DNA from: an uncultured Bacteroidales bacterium | Lineage (GTDB): Bacteria; Bacteroidota; Bacteroidia; Bacteroidales; Bacteroidaceae | Direction of reading: 5' to 3' | NCBI GenBank assembly: GCA_902779535.1 | Contig: CACZBX010000002.1 | Span: 1 to 64,000 of the forward strand | DNA length: 64,000 bases | Made by a program: the position numbers and the translations under genes | Notes under the pieces: generated by a model | Databases searched by the model: none | What the model was told of the DNA's origin: nothing | The model's input: the letters and a program-made list of their open reading frames with translations, nothing else | In this document: positions 1 through 8,375 of the stretch, in pieces | Layout: every line of letters starts with the position of its first letter | Position numbering within the stretch: the stretch's first letter is position 1

Positions 1-1611
1 AGTACACCGGTCATTAAACCAGATACGGAAGTTCCGATCGCAGAATTCTTTTCCCTTATTTTTGATAATCTCGTTCCGATACCAATCGGCTTGCCATGGG
101 TATGCTTCACGATCCCAAAGACTCTCTATCAGAATCATCTTCCCATGAATATTTCCTGATGGCAGACAGCCTCCGGCACCCATCGTAAAGACCGGACCTA
201 TCAACCGTGGCCGCTGCGGAGGAATAGGATTGCCCTGTGCATCTCGAAACTGATCCCAAGCATAATACTCTTTGCCAGGAATGAAATGCCGGTGCATGAA
301 TAAGGAAGCAAGTGCCCTGCTGTTATCCACCATCACGGTGTCGCCAATCTTTATCTTGGCAATGACCGATGCCGCATTGACCGTAGAGAGGATAGCAAGG
401 TTATCATGAATACCATGCATCTGAAGAACCTGTCCTTTTGCTTCTCCACTCTTTACAATAAGGTCACCTATCATAAAGAACACATCCGGGAAAACGGTGT
501 TAAGGACAAGGGCACGAGGTTGGCCATTGTTGGCACCCATGTTACGGGTGGCACGGTCGGCATTTCCCTCCCCATTATCGTTGGCAAGTGAAACCAGTTG
601 TAATCGTTCACACATATCCTGATCGTAGAATCCCATGACAACTCCCGTCTGCTGAATACGATTTGCCTTCAGCGATTCATCCCCTTCGTATCCTTCATAG
701 CCTGGTTTTTCCCAGAAATCATGAGCAAAATAATCAGGGTCCATCTGGCAACATCCACTATAGGTAGCCACGAAACCATGCTGATCCATATATCTGAAAC
801 CATACCACGACTGCTTTGGAAATCCCATCTTACAAGTCTCCTCCCAAATAGCACGTTCCTGAGCATTGAGTCCTTTCTCCGGATGGCCACTTCCACCAAC
901 CTCCAAGGCATCGACGATCATAGGGAACTTATCGTGCAATACTCGTAAGGCATTCATTCTGACAGCAAAAACATTGGGTATTGCATTGGGCGAACCTAAC
1001 ACGTAAGGTACCGCACCATCCCATACACCATCTGTCATTTCCATCGAACCGGTAGTACGATATGCGCCTCCCGATCCTCCAAAACAATATCCAAAAGGCC
1101 GCGCCTTCGTTCCATAAAGCAACTGGGCGATGTGCCGACTGAACTCTGCACATGCCGCATTGGCTCGGTATGCCGAGATGGAAGCCTCCCGACGCGTAGA
1201 AGGATCACTGAAATCAAGTATCCCACCCTCATTCGTTTCAATGAAATATGCTCCATGACTCACCGAAAACGAAGCCATATCCTCATCATTGCAGAGTAGT
1301 TGGATACCCGTCTTCTCGGTTGTTGGAACCGGCGTAATATATTGTATGAATCGCCCGGCAAATTGCTTACGGTCTACGGGGAAATAAAAAGAGAAACGCG
1401 TCCCGTCGGAGAAGCCTCCATGCAGATAATGAATACGTAAGCCTTCACGATTGGTTAGGTATGTATCCTCATCAATAAAAGGGTGCTGGAACACCGTATC
1501 TTGACACGTCCAATTGAATTTCCGTCCAACAAACGATTTCTTGGCAAAAACTGTATCACAGCAGATTAACAAGACAAAGGCTGTGATATAAATAGATAAT
1601 GACTTTTTCAT
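1..1611 (-). CDS. Secreted alpha/beta-hydrolase-like protein, 3' end outside the window
   Basis: The reverse strand reads open from an ATG at 1611 to the left edge, giving at least 537 residues. Residues 1-23 form a signal peptide ending near VFAKK. The centre contains CFGGSGGAYRT, in which Ser180 sits in a G-G-S-G-G context like an alpha/beta-hydrolase nucleophile elbow, and an HGGFSDGTRF segment near residue 60 could be an oxyanion region. I do not recognise a named family; a tannase- or feruloyl-esterase-like enzyme is one possibility. It is transcribed divergently from the GH78 gene and probably shares its regulatory region. The nucleophile assignment is inference; the open frame and signal peptide are seen directly. 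Confidence 0.75.
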   Translation of the reverse strand, partial: MKKSLSIYITAFVLLICCDTVFAKKSFVGRKFNWTCQDTVFQHPFIDEDTYLTNREGLRIHYLHGGFSDGTRFSFYFPVDRKQFAGRFIQYITPVPTTEKTGIQLLCNDEDMASFSVSHGAYFIETNEGGILDFSDPSTRREASISAYRANAACAEFSRHIAQLLYGTKARPFGYCFGGSGGAYRTTGSMEMTDGVWDGAVPYVLGSPNAIPNVFAVRMNALRVLHDKFPMIVDALEVGGSGHPEKGLNAQERAIWEETCKMGFPKQSWYGFRYMDQHGFVATYSGCCQMDPDYFAHDFWEKPGYEGYEGDESLKANRIQQTGVVMGFYDQDMCERLQLVSLANDNGEGNADRATRNMGANNGQPRALVLNTVFPDVFFMIGDLIVKSGEAKGQVLQMHGIHDNLAILSTVNAASVIAKIKIGDTVMVDNSRALASLFMHRHFIPGKEYYAWDQFRDAQGNPIPPQRPRLIGPVFTMGAGGCLPSGNIHGKMILIESLWDREAYPWQADWYRNEIIKNKGKEFCDRNFRIWFNDRCT

Positions 1612-1682
1612 TGTATGATAGTTTATAACTACAAAGATAAGTGATAACTCATATAAACAGGATAGAAGTCGCCGTACAATAA

Positions 1683-1700
1683 GTATGTTTTTAAACATAC
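1683..1700. promoter_or_regulatory. Palindrome between divergent genes, candidate operator
   Basis: GTATGTTTTTAAACATAC has two 8-base arms (GTATGTTT and AAACATAC) around TT. It lies in the 177-bp gap between the divergent hydrolase and GH78 genes, 36 bp upstream of the GH78 -33 element. The position suits a regulator site acting on both genes. No regulator gene is adjacent, so this is inference. Confidence 0.4.
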
Positions 1701-1735
1701 AGGCAATTCCAAAAACAATTATCTATGTTTCAACT

Positions 1736-1765
1736 TTGAATCTGTCGGATTAATTTATAGATTTG
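1736..1765 (+). promoter_or_regulatory. Bacteroidota-type promoter for the GH78 gene
   Basis: A TTG at 1736-1738 and TAGATTTG at 1758-1765 are separated by 19 bp. This matches the Bacteroidota primary sigma consensus (TTG, 19-21 bp, TAnnTTTG). The GH78 start codon lies 23 bp downstream. Confidence 0.7.
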
Positions 1766-1788
1766 CAGTATAAGTAAAGTTTTTAAGT

Positions 1789-4347
1789 ATGAATATCAAA
1801 ACCATCGTACAATGTCTGGCTTTAATGCTGACTATCGTTTCCTGCAGTCCTTCTTTCAAGGTCCAAGACTTAACATGTGAAGGCTTGACCGAGCCTTTAG
1901 GTATTGACTCGAAAGTTCCTCATTTCAGTTGGAAGATTCAATCTACCCAACCGATGGAACAAGTTGCTTACGAGATTCAGGTAGCCTCATCTAAATCGCT
2001 CCTAAAGAAAGGGAAAGCTGATCTATGGTCATCAGGAAGGATTTCTTCTCATGATCAGGTTATGGTGCCTTACCAAGGATCTGTTCTTTCTTCGCGTCAG
2101 CAATGCTGGTGGAGAGTACGGGTATGGAAATCAGATAATAAAGCTTCTGATTGGAGCGAACCGCAACGCTTCGGTGTCGGGATTACCGATGGTACGCTCA
2201 AGGGAGATTATATCGGAGCGACGCCTGGAGATGGCCGTTCACCCCTACTCCGCAAAGCATTTAAACTGGATAAGAATGTCGACGATGCACTGCTCTATGT
2301 CAATTCTTTAGGATATCATGAAGTCTATATTAACGGCAAAAAGGTTTCGGACGCTGTCCTCAACCCTGCTGTTTCTCAATTAGACAAGCGCTCTCTGATA
2401 GTAGTATACCAAGTTGCCAACTTCCTCAAGGCCGGCAGCAATGAAATTGTCTTATGGACAAGTTCAGGTTGGTATAAGCCCAAGACTTTCGGTGCTATCT
2501 ATGAGGGGCCGTTGGTAAAAGCAGAGTTGGATGTTGCGACGACTGAAGGAATGGCTCCTATCCTTTGTACGGACAAGACATGGGAAGGTACCTGGAGTGG
2601 ATATCGTGATTATGGAATGTGGTTGTCATGGCGCTTCGGAGGTGAAGACATGGATGCTCGCACCGTTCCTATGAATCTTGATAAGCAGACATTGGATAAA
2701 ATGAATTGGACACCTGTCGATGTGGTCAATATCGAAAACATTGCTGCTACACAACAGATGTGCGAGCCTTGTACAGTGCAAGAAACATTACAGCCGGTCA
2801 GTATCAAACCTTATGGAAATAACGGTGGATGGCTAGTCGACTTCGGAAGAGTGCTCAACGGCATGTTGGATATTACATTACCTTGTATGCCGGAAGGGCA
2901 TAGATCGACAGCTTCGTTCTGCGATAACCTGGAGGATGATGGTACCGTGAAGCCGATAAGTACCAATTACTACACCTCGTCTGGTGCCCAAGAGGGCGAT
3001 CGCTTTACAAATCGATTCAACCATCATGTATTTCGCTATGTCCTACTCGATAGTATCACAGAAGCACCGAAACTGGAAGATATCAAAGCGATGAGAATGC
3101 GCACCAACTACAAGAAAACTTCCACCTTTACATCTTCGGATGAGGAGATGAACAAGATACATGATATGATAAACTACACCATGGAGAACCTTGCCTTCGA
3201 TGGATACATGGTTGACTGTGCTAACATCGAACGACTCGGTTACGGTGGTGATGGCAATGCTTCAACACTTTCTCTTCAAATCATGTACGATGTTTCTCCA
3301 TTGTATATGAACTGGCTGCAAGCTTGGAACGATGTCATTCAGGAAGATGGAGGATTACCTCATACAGCCCCCTGTCCTGAAAGAGCGGGAGGCGGACCTT
3401 ACTGGTGCGGATTCATTGTTCAGGCTCCCTGGCGCACTTATATGAGCTATGGCGATACACGTCCGCTGGAGAGATGTTACCCGACGATGAAACATTGGCT
3501 CGACTATGTCGATGCTTATACGGTTGACGGCCTTTTGAAAGAATGGCCGGCAACAGATTACAGACATTGGTATTTGGGTGATTGGGCTGCTCCTACTGGC
3601 GTAGATGTTACCAATAAGGAATCAGTCGACTTGGTAAACAATTGTTCACTCATTCAAGTATATGACGACTTGAAGGAAATTGCCATTATTCTCGGTCATC
3701 CGGAAGATGCAAAAGAATTCAAGACTCGCCGCGAAACATTAGCACAACGAATTAATGAGGAATTATTCCATGCCGATGAATGTATTTACGGCACCGGCTC
3801 GCAAATCGACATGGCATATCCGATGTTAGTAAACATCGTTCCGGATTCCCTCTTGAAATCGGTTCGTGATAAACTAATGGAACGTACGGCATCTGTCTAT
3901 GAAGGTCATCTAAAAACAGGTCTTGTGGGTGTGCCTGTCATCACCGAATGGGCAACACTGGCAAAAGAATGCGATTGGATGTATGGTTTGTTGAAGCAAC
4001 ATGGTTATCCCGGATATCTATACATGCTCGATCATGGAGCAACCGGTACATGGGAGCATTGGAATGCTCATCGAAGCCGTCTGCACAACTGTTTTAACGG
4101 TATTGGCAGTTGGTTTTACCAAGCATTGGGTGGCATCATTGCAGATGCACCGGGTTATCGTCATATTATCCTCGACCCTCAAATACCTAATGGGCTGGAA
4201 AAGATTGACGTAACAAAGAAAACACCTTATGGAACCATTGTTGTAAGGCGCGAAGGACAGCGTCTCCACTTTGAGTTGCCAGTTGGAATCACTGCTACAG
4301 TGAAAGGGAAAGAGTATACCTGCGGAAGCTACGATATCATACTCTAA
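1789..4347 (+). CDS. GH78 alpha-L-rhamnosidase lipoprotein
   Basis: This enzyme is expected to release terminal alpha-L-rhamnose from plant glycans, glycosides or bacterial polysaccharides. The N terminus has a lipobox (LTIVSC, Cys19), so it is probably membrane-anchored. Residues about 25-130 look like the Bac_rhamnosid N-terminal beta-sandwich. The catalytic (alpha/alpha)6 barrel carries Asp476, Glu481 and Asp488 in VDCANIERLGYGGD, with the same 5- and 7-residue spacing as the acidic triad of Bacillus RhaB. Glu756 in GTWEHW matches the late catalytic Glu. The length of 852 residues is normal for the family. A clear promoter lies just upstream, and a small lipoprotein gene follows after 37 bp. 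Confidence 0.93.
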   Translation: MNIKTIVQCLALMLTIVSCSPSFKVQDLTCEGLTEPLGIDSKVPHFSWKIQSTQPMEQVAYEIQVASSKSLLKKGKADLWSSGRISSHDQVMVPYQGSVLSSRQQCWWRVRVWKSDNKASDWSEPQRFGVGITDGTLKGDYIGATPGDGRSPLLRKAFKLDKNVDDALLYVNSLGYHEVYINGKKVSDAVLNPAVSQLDKRSLIVVYQVANFLKAGSNEIVLWTSSGWYKPKTFGAIYEGPLVKAELDVATTEGMAPILCTDKTWEGTWSGYRDYGMWLSWRFGGEDMDARTVPMNLDKQTLDKMNWTPVDVVNIENIAATQQMCEPCTVQETLQPVSIKPYGNNGGWLVDFGRVLNGMLDITLPCMPEGHRSTASFCDNLEDDGTVKPISTNYYTSSGAQEGDRFTNRFNHHVFRYVLLDSITEAPKLEDIKAMRMRTNYKKTSTFTSSDEEMNKIHDMINYTMENLAFDGYMVDCANIERLGYGGDGNASTLSLQIMYDVSPLYMNWLQAWNDVIQEDGGLPHTAPCPERAGGGPYWCGFIVQAPWRTYMSYGDTRPLERCYPTMKHWLDYVDAYTVDGLLKEWPATDYRHWYLGDWAAPTGVDVTNKESVDLVNNCSLIQVYDDLKEIAIILGHPEDAKEFKTRRETLAQRINEELFHADECIYGTGSQIDMAYPMLVNIVPDSLLKSVRDKLMERTASVYEGHLKTGLVGVPVITEWATLAKECDWMYGLLKQHGYPGYLYMLDHGATGTWEHWNAHRSRLHNCFNGIGSWFYQALGGIIADAPGYRHIILDPQIPNGLEKIDVTKKTPYGTIVVRREGQRLHFELPVGITATVKGKEYTCGSYDIIL

Positions 4348-4384
4348 GTCCTGTTGCCATTGACCTTCCCCTAAAAATGAACAC

Positions 4385-4939
4385 ATGAAAAGATATAAAG
4401 TTTATACAATATCTATCTGCATCAACCTGTTATTACTAACCATATTAGCCGGATGCAAGACTATCCAATACTCTGAGACGGAACGGTTAGAAGCCAGTAT
4501 CATGAAGGAACTTCCTTTTCACGTCAAGACGTTGGAATGGACAGGTGATCCCGATTTTACGACATTTCGCTTTTCCTGTTCAGGTTATGTGTCTACGCCC
4601 CCAGACGCCGAGATCAACTATAATGGGGAATTGCTCGTCAGCAGAACGACAGTTTTCGAAAAACCTACTCATCAAGATGAGGCACATATTTGGCGAAATG
4701 TCGTTGTGTCGAAGAAAAACAAACGGATCATCTGTGTCGACCGCTTCCTAAAAGAAGGAAAGACACACGGATACATCTATGTGCTTCAAACAGAATCAAA
4801 GAAATATCCTAACCTCGGTACGTTTCATTGGGATGTAAGTGACTCACACAACATCGAGTCAGTTGGCCTAATCCTGAATGATATTCGACAGATTTCATTA
4901 AAAAAGATGTTTAATACCAAAGAGGAACAATCAGAGTAA
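4385..4939 (+). CDS. Small lipoprotein of unknown function
   Basis: The 184-residue product starts with a lipoprotein signal (ILAGC, Cys23). I recognise no domain. The body is predicted to be mostly beta-strand with alternating charged and hydrophobic residues, without obvious catalytic motifs or membrane segments. It follows the GH78 gene by 37 bp on the same strand and is followed by an untranslated repeat array, so it is probably the last gene of a two-gene operon. An accessory surface role in rhamnoside processing is only an inference from position. Confidence 0.7.
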   Translation: MKRYKVYTISICINLLLLTILAGCKTIQYSETERLEASIMKELPFHVKTLEWTGDPDFTTFRFSCSGYVSTPPDAEINYNGELLVSRTTVFEKPTHQDEAHIWRNVVVSKKNKRIICVDRFLKEGKTHGYIYVLQTESKKYPNLGTFHWDVSDSHNIESVGLILNDIRQISLKKMFNTKEEQSE

Positions 4940-4962
4940 TCGGAGAAGCCAAAGTAGCCCCT

Positions 4963-5046
4963 CTTCAAAACTCAGTTTTTGATTTCAAAACCTCGATATT
5001 TGGAAGGAAAAACTCGATAATGGAGGATGAAAAACTCCGTATTTGA
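4963..5046. repeat. 21-bp-period degenerate tandem array, copy 1
   Basis: Four imperfect units of the type (A)AAAACTCGATATT have their CTC cores at 4971, 4992, 5013 and 5035, a step of 21, 21 and 22 bp. The array lies in the 257-bp gap after the lipoprotein gene and before the GH3 gene. No spacers separate the units, so it is not a CRISPR array. The same core and period recur at 24670-24795 and 46941-46995. Confidence 0.65.
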
Positions 5047-5196
5047 AATTTATCATACGATAAATGAGCGAAAAAATACCATGTTTTTCTTTGTTGTCTG
5101 AAATTGAAGATAAAACCTTACAGCTGATCACGGTTTTTCAATAATTAATTACTAACTTAGCACCAAATAAATGTAAACCAAACAATATAACATCTT

Positions 5197-7518
5197 ATGA
5201 AAGCAAAAGCCTTACTAATTATTGCCGGTGCAATACTGTTCAGCATGTCAAGTTGCAATCAACAGAAATGGACAGAAGAGGCAAAAGAAACTTACAATCT
5301 CGTGACCCAGACAGGTGGCCAAACCCTTGGATACTCCCCTACATCGGGAGTAAAACTAATCACTGATAAAGGATATGCCTTTAAGGATCTGAACCGAAAC
5401 GGAAAACTTGATCCATATGAAGACTGGCGCTTAGCTCCTAAGACTCGAGCAACCGACCTTGCTCAACAACTATCCATCGAGGAGATTGCGGGCCTGATGC
5501 TTTATAGTGCTCATCAAAGTATTCCTGCTGCTTCCATGGGTGGGCGTGGAAACGCTCCTACTTATAATGGTAAGCCGTTCAACGAAAGTGGAGCGAAAGC
5601 ATCCGACCTCTCTGACGCTCAGAAGAAATTCCTTTCAGAGGATAATTTGCGAGCAGTCCTTATCACTCGCGTTCAAAGCCCGGAAGTGGCTGCTGAATGG
5701 AATAATAATGTCCAAGCCTTTGTTGAAGGATTGAATCACGGTATTCCAGCCAACAACAGTTCCGACCCACGCCATACTGCCACTTCGGACGCAGAGTATA
5801 ACTACGGTGCCGGTGGACAAATTTCAATGTGGCCTTCCTCACTTGGTATGGCTGCAACTTTCGACCCTGTTCTAATGAAGACCTTTGGGCAAATAGCCTC
5901 ACAGGAATACCGCGCCTTAGGTATTGCTACGGCTCTTTCACCACAAGTCGACTTGGCTACCGACCCTCGTTGGAGCCGTTTTAGCGGTACATTTGGTGAG
6001 GGGACAAAGCTTGCTATTGATTTATCGCGTGCATATTGTGACGGTTTCCAAACATCTCCGGCTGAACAGTCAGTCGACGGGGCTTGGGGATATCAGAGCG
6101 TGAACGCCATGATAAAGCATTGGTATGGTTATGGTGCACAAGAAGGTGGCCGTGATTCACACTATAACTATGGGAAATATGCCGTATATCCAGGCAACAA
6201 CCGCGAAGAACATAAGTTAACGTTCACTGAAGGTGCTTTTAAGTTGGATGATGGCACAGAAATGGCTTCGGCCGTTATGCCTATCTATAGTATTCTATTC
6301 AATCAAGACCCAAGCGGTGAAAATCTTGGTGGAAGTTTCAGTAAGTGGATGATTGAAGATCAACTCCGTGCACAGAACCACTTTGATGGCGTGGTTTGTA
6401 CCGACTGGGGAATTACAAACGACAACAAATCGGTTGCTGGCTTCGACGGAAAACCTTGGGGAGTAGAAAACATGAGCGTTGCTGAACGGCATTACCAGAT
6501 ACTGAAAGCAGGGGTCGACCAATTTGGTGGAAATAACGACAAAGGCCCAGTGCTGGAAGCCTATCAAATGTGGGTAAACGATTTCGGCAAGGAAAGTGCA
6601 GATGCTCGTTTCCAAAAATCGGCCTACCGTCTACTGCTTAACATTTTCCGCACAGGCTTGTTTGAGAACCCTTATCTCGACCCGAAAGAAACAACTGCCA
6701 TCGTCGGCAAGAGCGAATTTATGGAGGCCGGATACAACGCTCAACTGAAATCGGTGGTAATGTTGAAGAACCACAACAACTCATTACCACAAACAGAGAA
6801 AAAGAAAGTTTATATACCTAAGGTACATGAAACTCGCTCTCAAGGTTTCTTTGGTGCCACCGGCCAAGACCGATGGGTAGATCCTGTAAGCCTCAACCTT
6901 GTTGAGAAATACTTCGAGGTAGTGGATAGTCCGGCAAAAGCAGACTTTGCCATTGTCTTTATCCAAGCCCCAAAGAGCGGTGTAGGATATGATACCAATG
7001 ATGCAAAACGTGGTGGTAACGGATACGTTCCAATCAGTTTGCAATATAATGATTATACTGCAACATACGCACGTGCTACTTCCATCGCAGGTGGTGATCC
7101 CTTGGAGGAGTTCACAAACCGTACTTATAAAGGCAAGAGTGTGAAAACCAGCAACAAGGACGATCTGAAAGTGGTACTCGACACGAAAGCAAAGATGGGA
7201 CAGAAGCCTGTTATCGTCGTGTTGAATACCGGTAAGCCTGTCGTTCCTGCTGAATTTGAAGGCAAAGCAGATGCTATCTTGATCTCTTTCGGCATCCAAA
7301 ACCAGGCCATCTTCGATATTATCAGCGGCAAAGCTGAACCTTCCGGCTTATTACCCATGCAGATGCCGGCCAATATGAAAACCGTCGAGGAACAGAATGA
7401 AGATGTTCCTCGCGACATGGTCTGCTATAAGGATGCAGATGGAAATACATACGACTTCGGCTTCGGTATGAACTGGAGCGGAGTGATAAACGATACACGT
7501 GTAGCAACATACAAATAA
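5197..7518 (+). CDS. GH3 glycosidase lipoprotein with an EF-hand-like loop
   Basis: This is an exo-acting beta-glycosidase of family GH3, most often a beta-glucosidase, with exact specificity not readable. The lipobox is FSMSSC (Cys20). Residues 64-75 (DLNRNGKLDPYE) have ligands at positions 1, 3, 5, 7, 9 and 12 of a canonical EF-hand calcium loop before the barrel. The catalytic nucleophile is Asp403 in VVCTDWG. The C-terminal alpha/beta sandwich ends near DFGFGMNW. The 773-residue length is typical of Bacteroidales GH3 enzymes. The flavodoxin-like gene follows after 25 bp, suggesting cotranscription. The start is set by the signal peptide. Confidence 0.92.
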   Translation: MKAKALLIIAGAILFSMSSCNQQKWTEEAKETYNLVTQTGGQTLGYSPTSGVKLITDKGYAFKDLNRNGKLDPYEDWRLAPKTRATDLAQQLSIEEIAGLMLYSAHQSIPAASMGGRGNAPTYNGKPFNESGAKASDLSDAQKKFLSEDNLRAVLITRVQSPEVAAEWNNNVQAFVEGLNHGIPANNSSDPRHTATSDAEYNYGAGGQISMWPSSLGMAATFDPVLMKTFGQIASQEYRALGIATALSPQVDLATDPRWSRFSGTFGEGTKLAIDLSRAYCDGFQTSPAEQSVDGAWGYQSVNAMIKHWYGYGAQEGGRDSHYNYGKYAVYPGNNREEHKLTFTEGAFKLDDGTEMASAVMPIYSILFNQDPSGENLGGSFSKWMIEDQLRAQNHFDGVVCTDWGITNDNKSVAGFDGKPWGVENMSVAERHYQILKAGVDQFGGNNDKGPVLEAYQMWVNDFGKESADARFQKSAYRLLLNIFRTGLFENPYLDPKETTAIVGKSEFMEAGYNAQLKSVVMLKNHNNSLPQTEKKKVYIPKVHETRSQGFFGATGQDRWVDPVSLNLVEKYFEVVDSPAKADFAIVFIQAPKSGVGYDTNDAKRGGNGYVPISLQYNDYTATYARATSIAGGDPLEEFTNRTYKGKSVKTSNKDDLKVVLDTKAKMGQKPVIVVLNTGKPVVPAEFEGKADAILISFGIQNQAIFDIISGKAEPSGLLPMQMPANMKTVEEQNEDVPRDMVCYKDADGNTYDFGFGMNWSGVINDTRVATYK

Positions 7519-7543
7519 CAAATACTCATTAAAAATAAACAGT

Positions 7544-8362
7544 ATGAAAAAGTTCGTTTTATACATGCTTGCAGGACTTCTGATGACTGCCTGCACATCG
7601 CAACCGAAATCACAGGAAAAAGAGAAAGCAAAGAAAGTGCTGGTACTTTATTTTTCAGTAACCAACACAACGAAACAACTGGCTGAGTACATTCACGAAA
7701 AAGTTGGGGGAGACATCGAAGCTATCGAAGCTGTCAACCCTTATCCTGCTGACTTCGAAGCCACTGCCGCCCGCTGGCAGGAGGAGCTTAAGGCAAATGC
7801 TTTACCCGATATTAAACCTCTGAAAGCAAACATAAACGATTATGACATTATCTTCTTAGGTTATCCAATCTGGGGGGATCGTTATCCACTGACCATTAAA
7901 ACATTGATCAAGACCGGTGCACTCAACGGGAAGGTCGTCGTACCCTTTGCAACAAGTGGCAGCAGTAGTGTAAAACAAAGTGTGGCCGAACTGAAAAAGG
8001 ATGTTCCTACCATTCAAGTTACCAACGCTTTCTGTGTTCGTAGTGTCTTGATGGACAAACTCTCTCTTTTGGTTGATCGTGAACTAATCACATTGGGATT
8101 GATAGAAGGAGAGAATGAAGTTCTGCCCGACTATTCCGAGATGCGTGAGCCTACGGCAGAAGAGGTTGCACTTTTCGAACAGTCATTTGCCGACTATCCT
8201 CGCATGGCTGGGACAAAAGCAGTGAGCGTAGCAAGTCGAAACACTCCTAGAGGCATCGACTATAAATTTGTAGGTGAAAACAACGGGGCAAAGATGGATA
8301 TCTTTGTAACAAAAGAAAAAGGTGATGTTGCTCCTTATTTCACTGCTGTAGATAGATCATAA
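7544..8362 (+). CDS. Flavodoxin-like lipoprotein
   Basis: The product has a lipobox (LMTAC, Cys17) followed by a flavodoxin fold. The FMN phosphate loop is visible as YFSVTNTTKQ near residues 36-45, and FATSGSSS near 145 fits the second FMN-binding loop. About 70 C-terminal residues extend beyond a usual long flavodoxin and are unassigned. An exported flavodoxin would act as an electron carrier or NAD(P)H/quinone reductase outside the cytoplasm. It sits between a GH3 enzyme and a CotH-like gene (13-bp gap), so it probably belongs to the same transcript. Its redox partner is not in the window. Confidence 0.83.
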   Translation: MKKFVLYMLAGLLMTACTSQPKSQEKEKAKKVLVLYFSVTNTTKQLAEYIHEKVGGDIEAIEAVNPYPADFEATAARWQEELKANALPDIKPLKANINDYDIIFLGYPIWGDRYPLTIKTLIKTGALNGKVVVPFATSGSSSVKQSVAELKKDVPTIQVTNAFCVRSVLMDKLSLLVDRELITLGLIEGENEVLPDYSEMREPTAEEVALFEQSFADYPRMAGTKAVSVASRNTPRGIDYKFVGENNGAKMDIFVTKEKGDVAPYFTAVDRS

Positions 8363-8375
8363 ATGGCTAGAACCG

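Noticed and set aside
4963..5046. Possible CRISPR array
   Set aside because: Units are contiguous, degenerate and only 21 bp long with no spacers, and no cas gene is in the window.
6784..7299. Long minus-strand frame opposite the GH3 gene
   Set aside because: It is a shadow of the GH3 coding frame, with no family similarity and no independent start signals.
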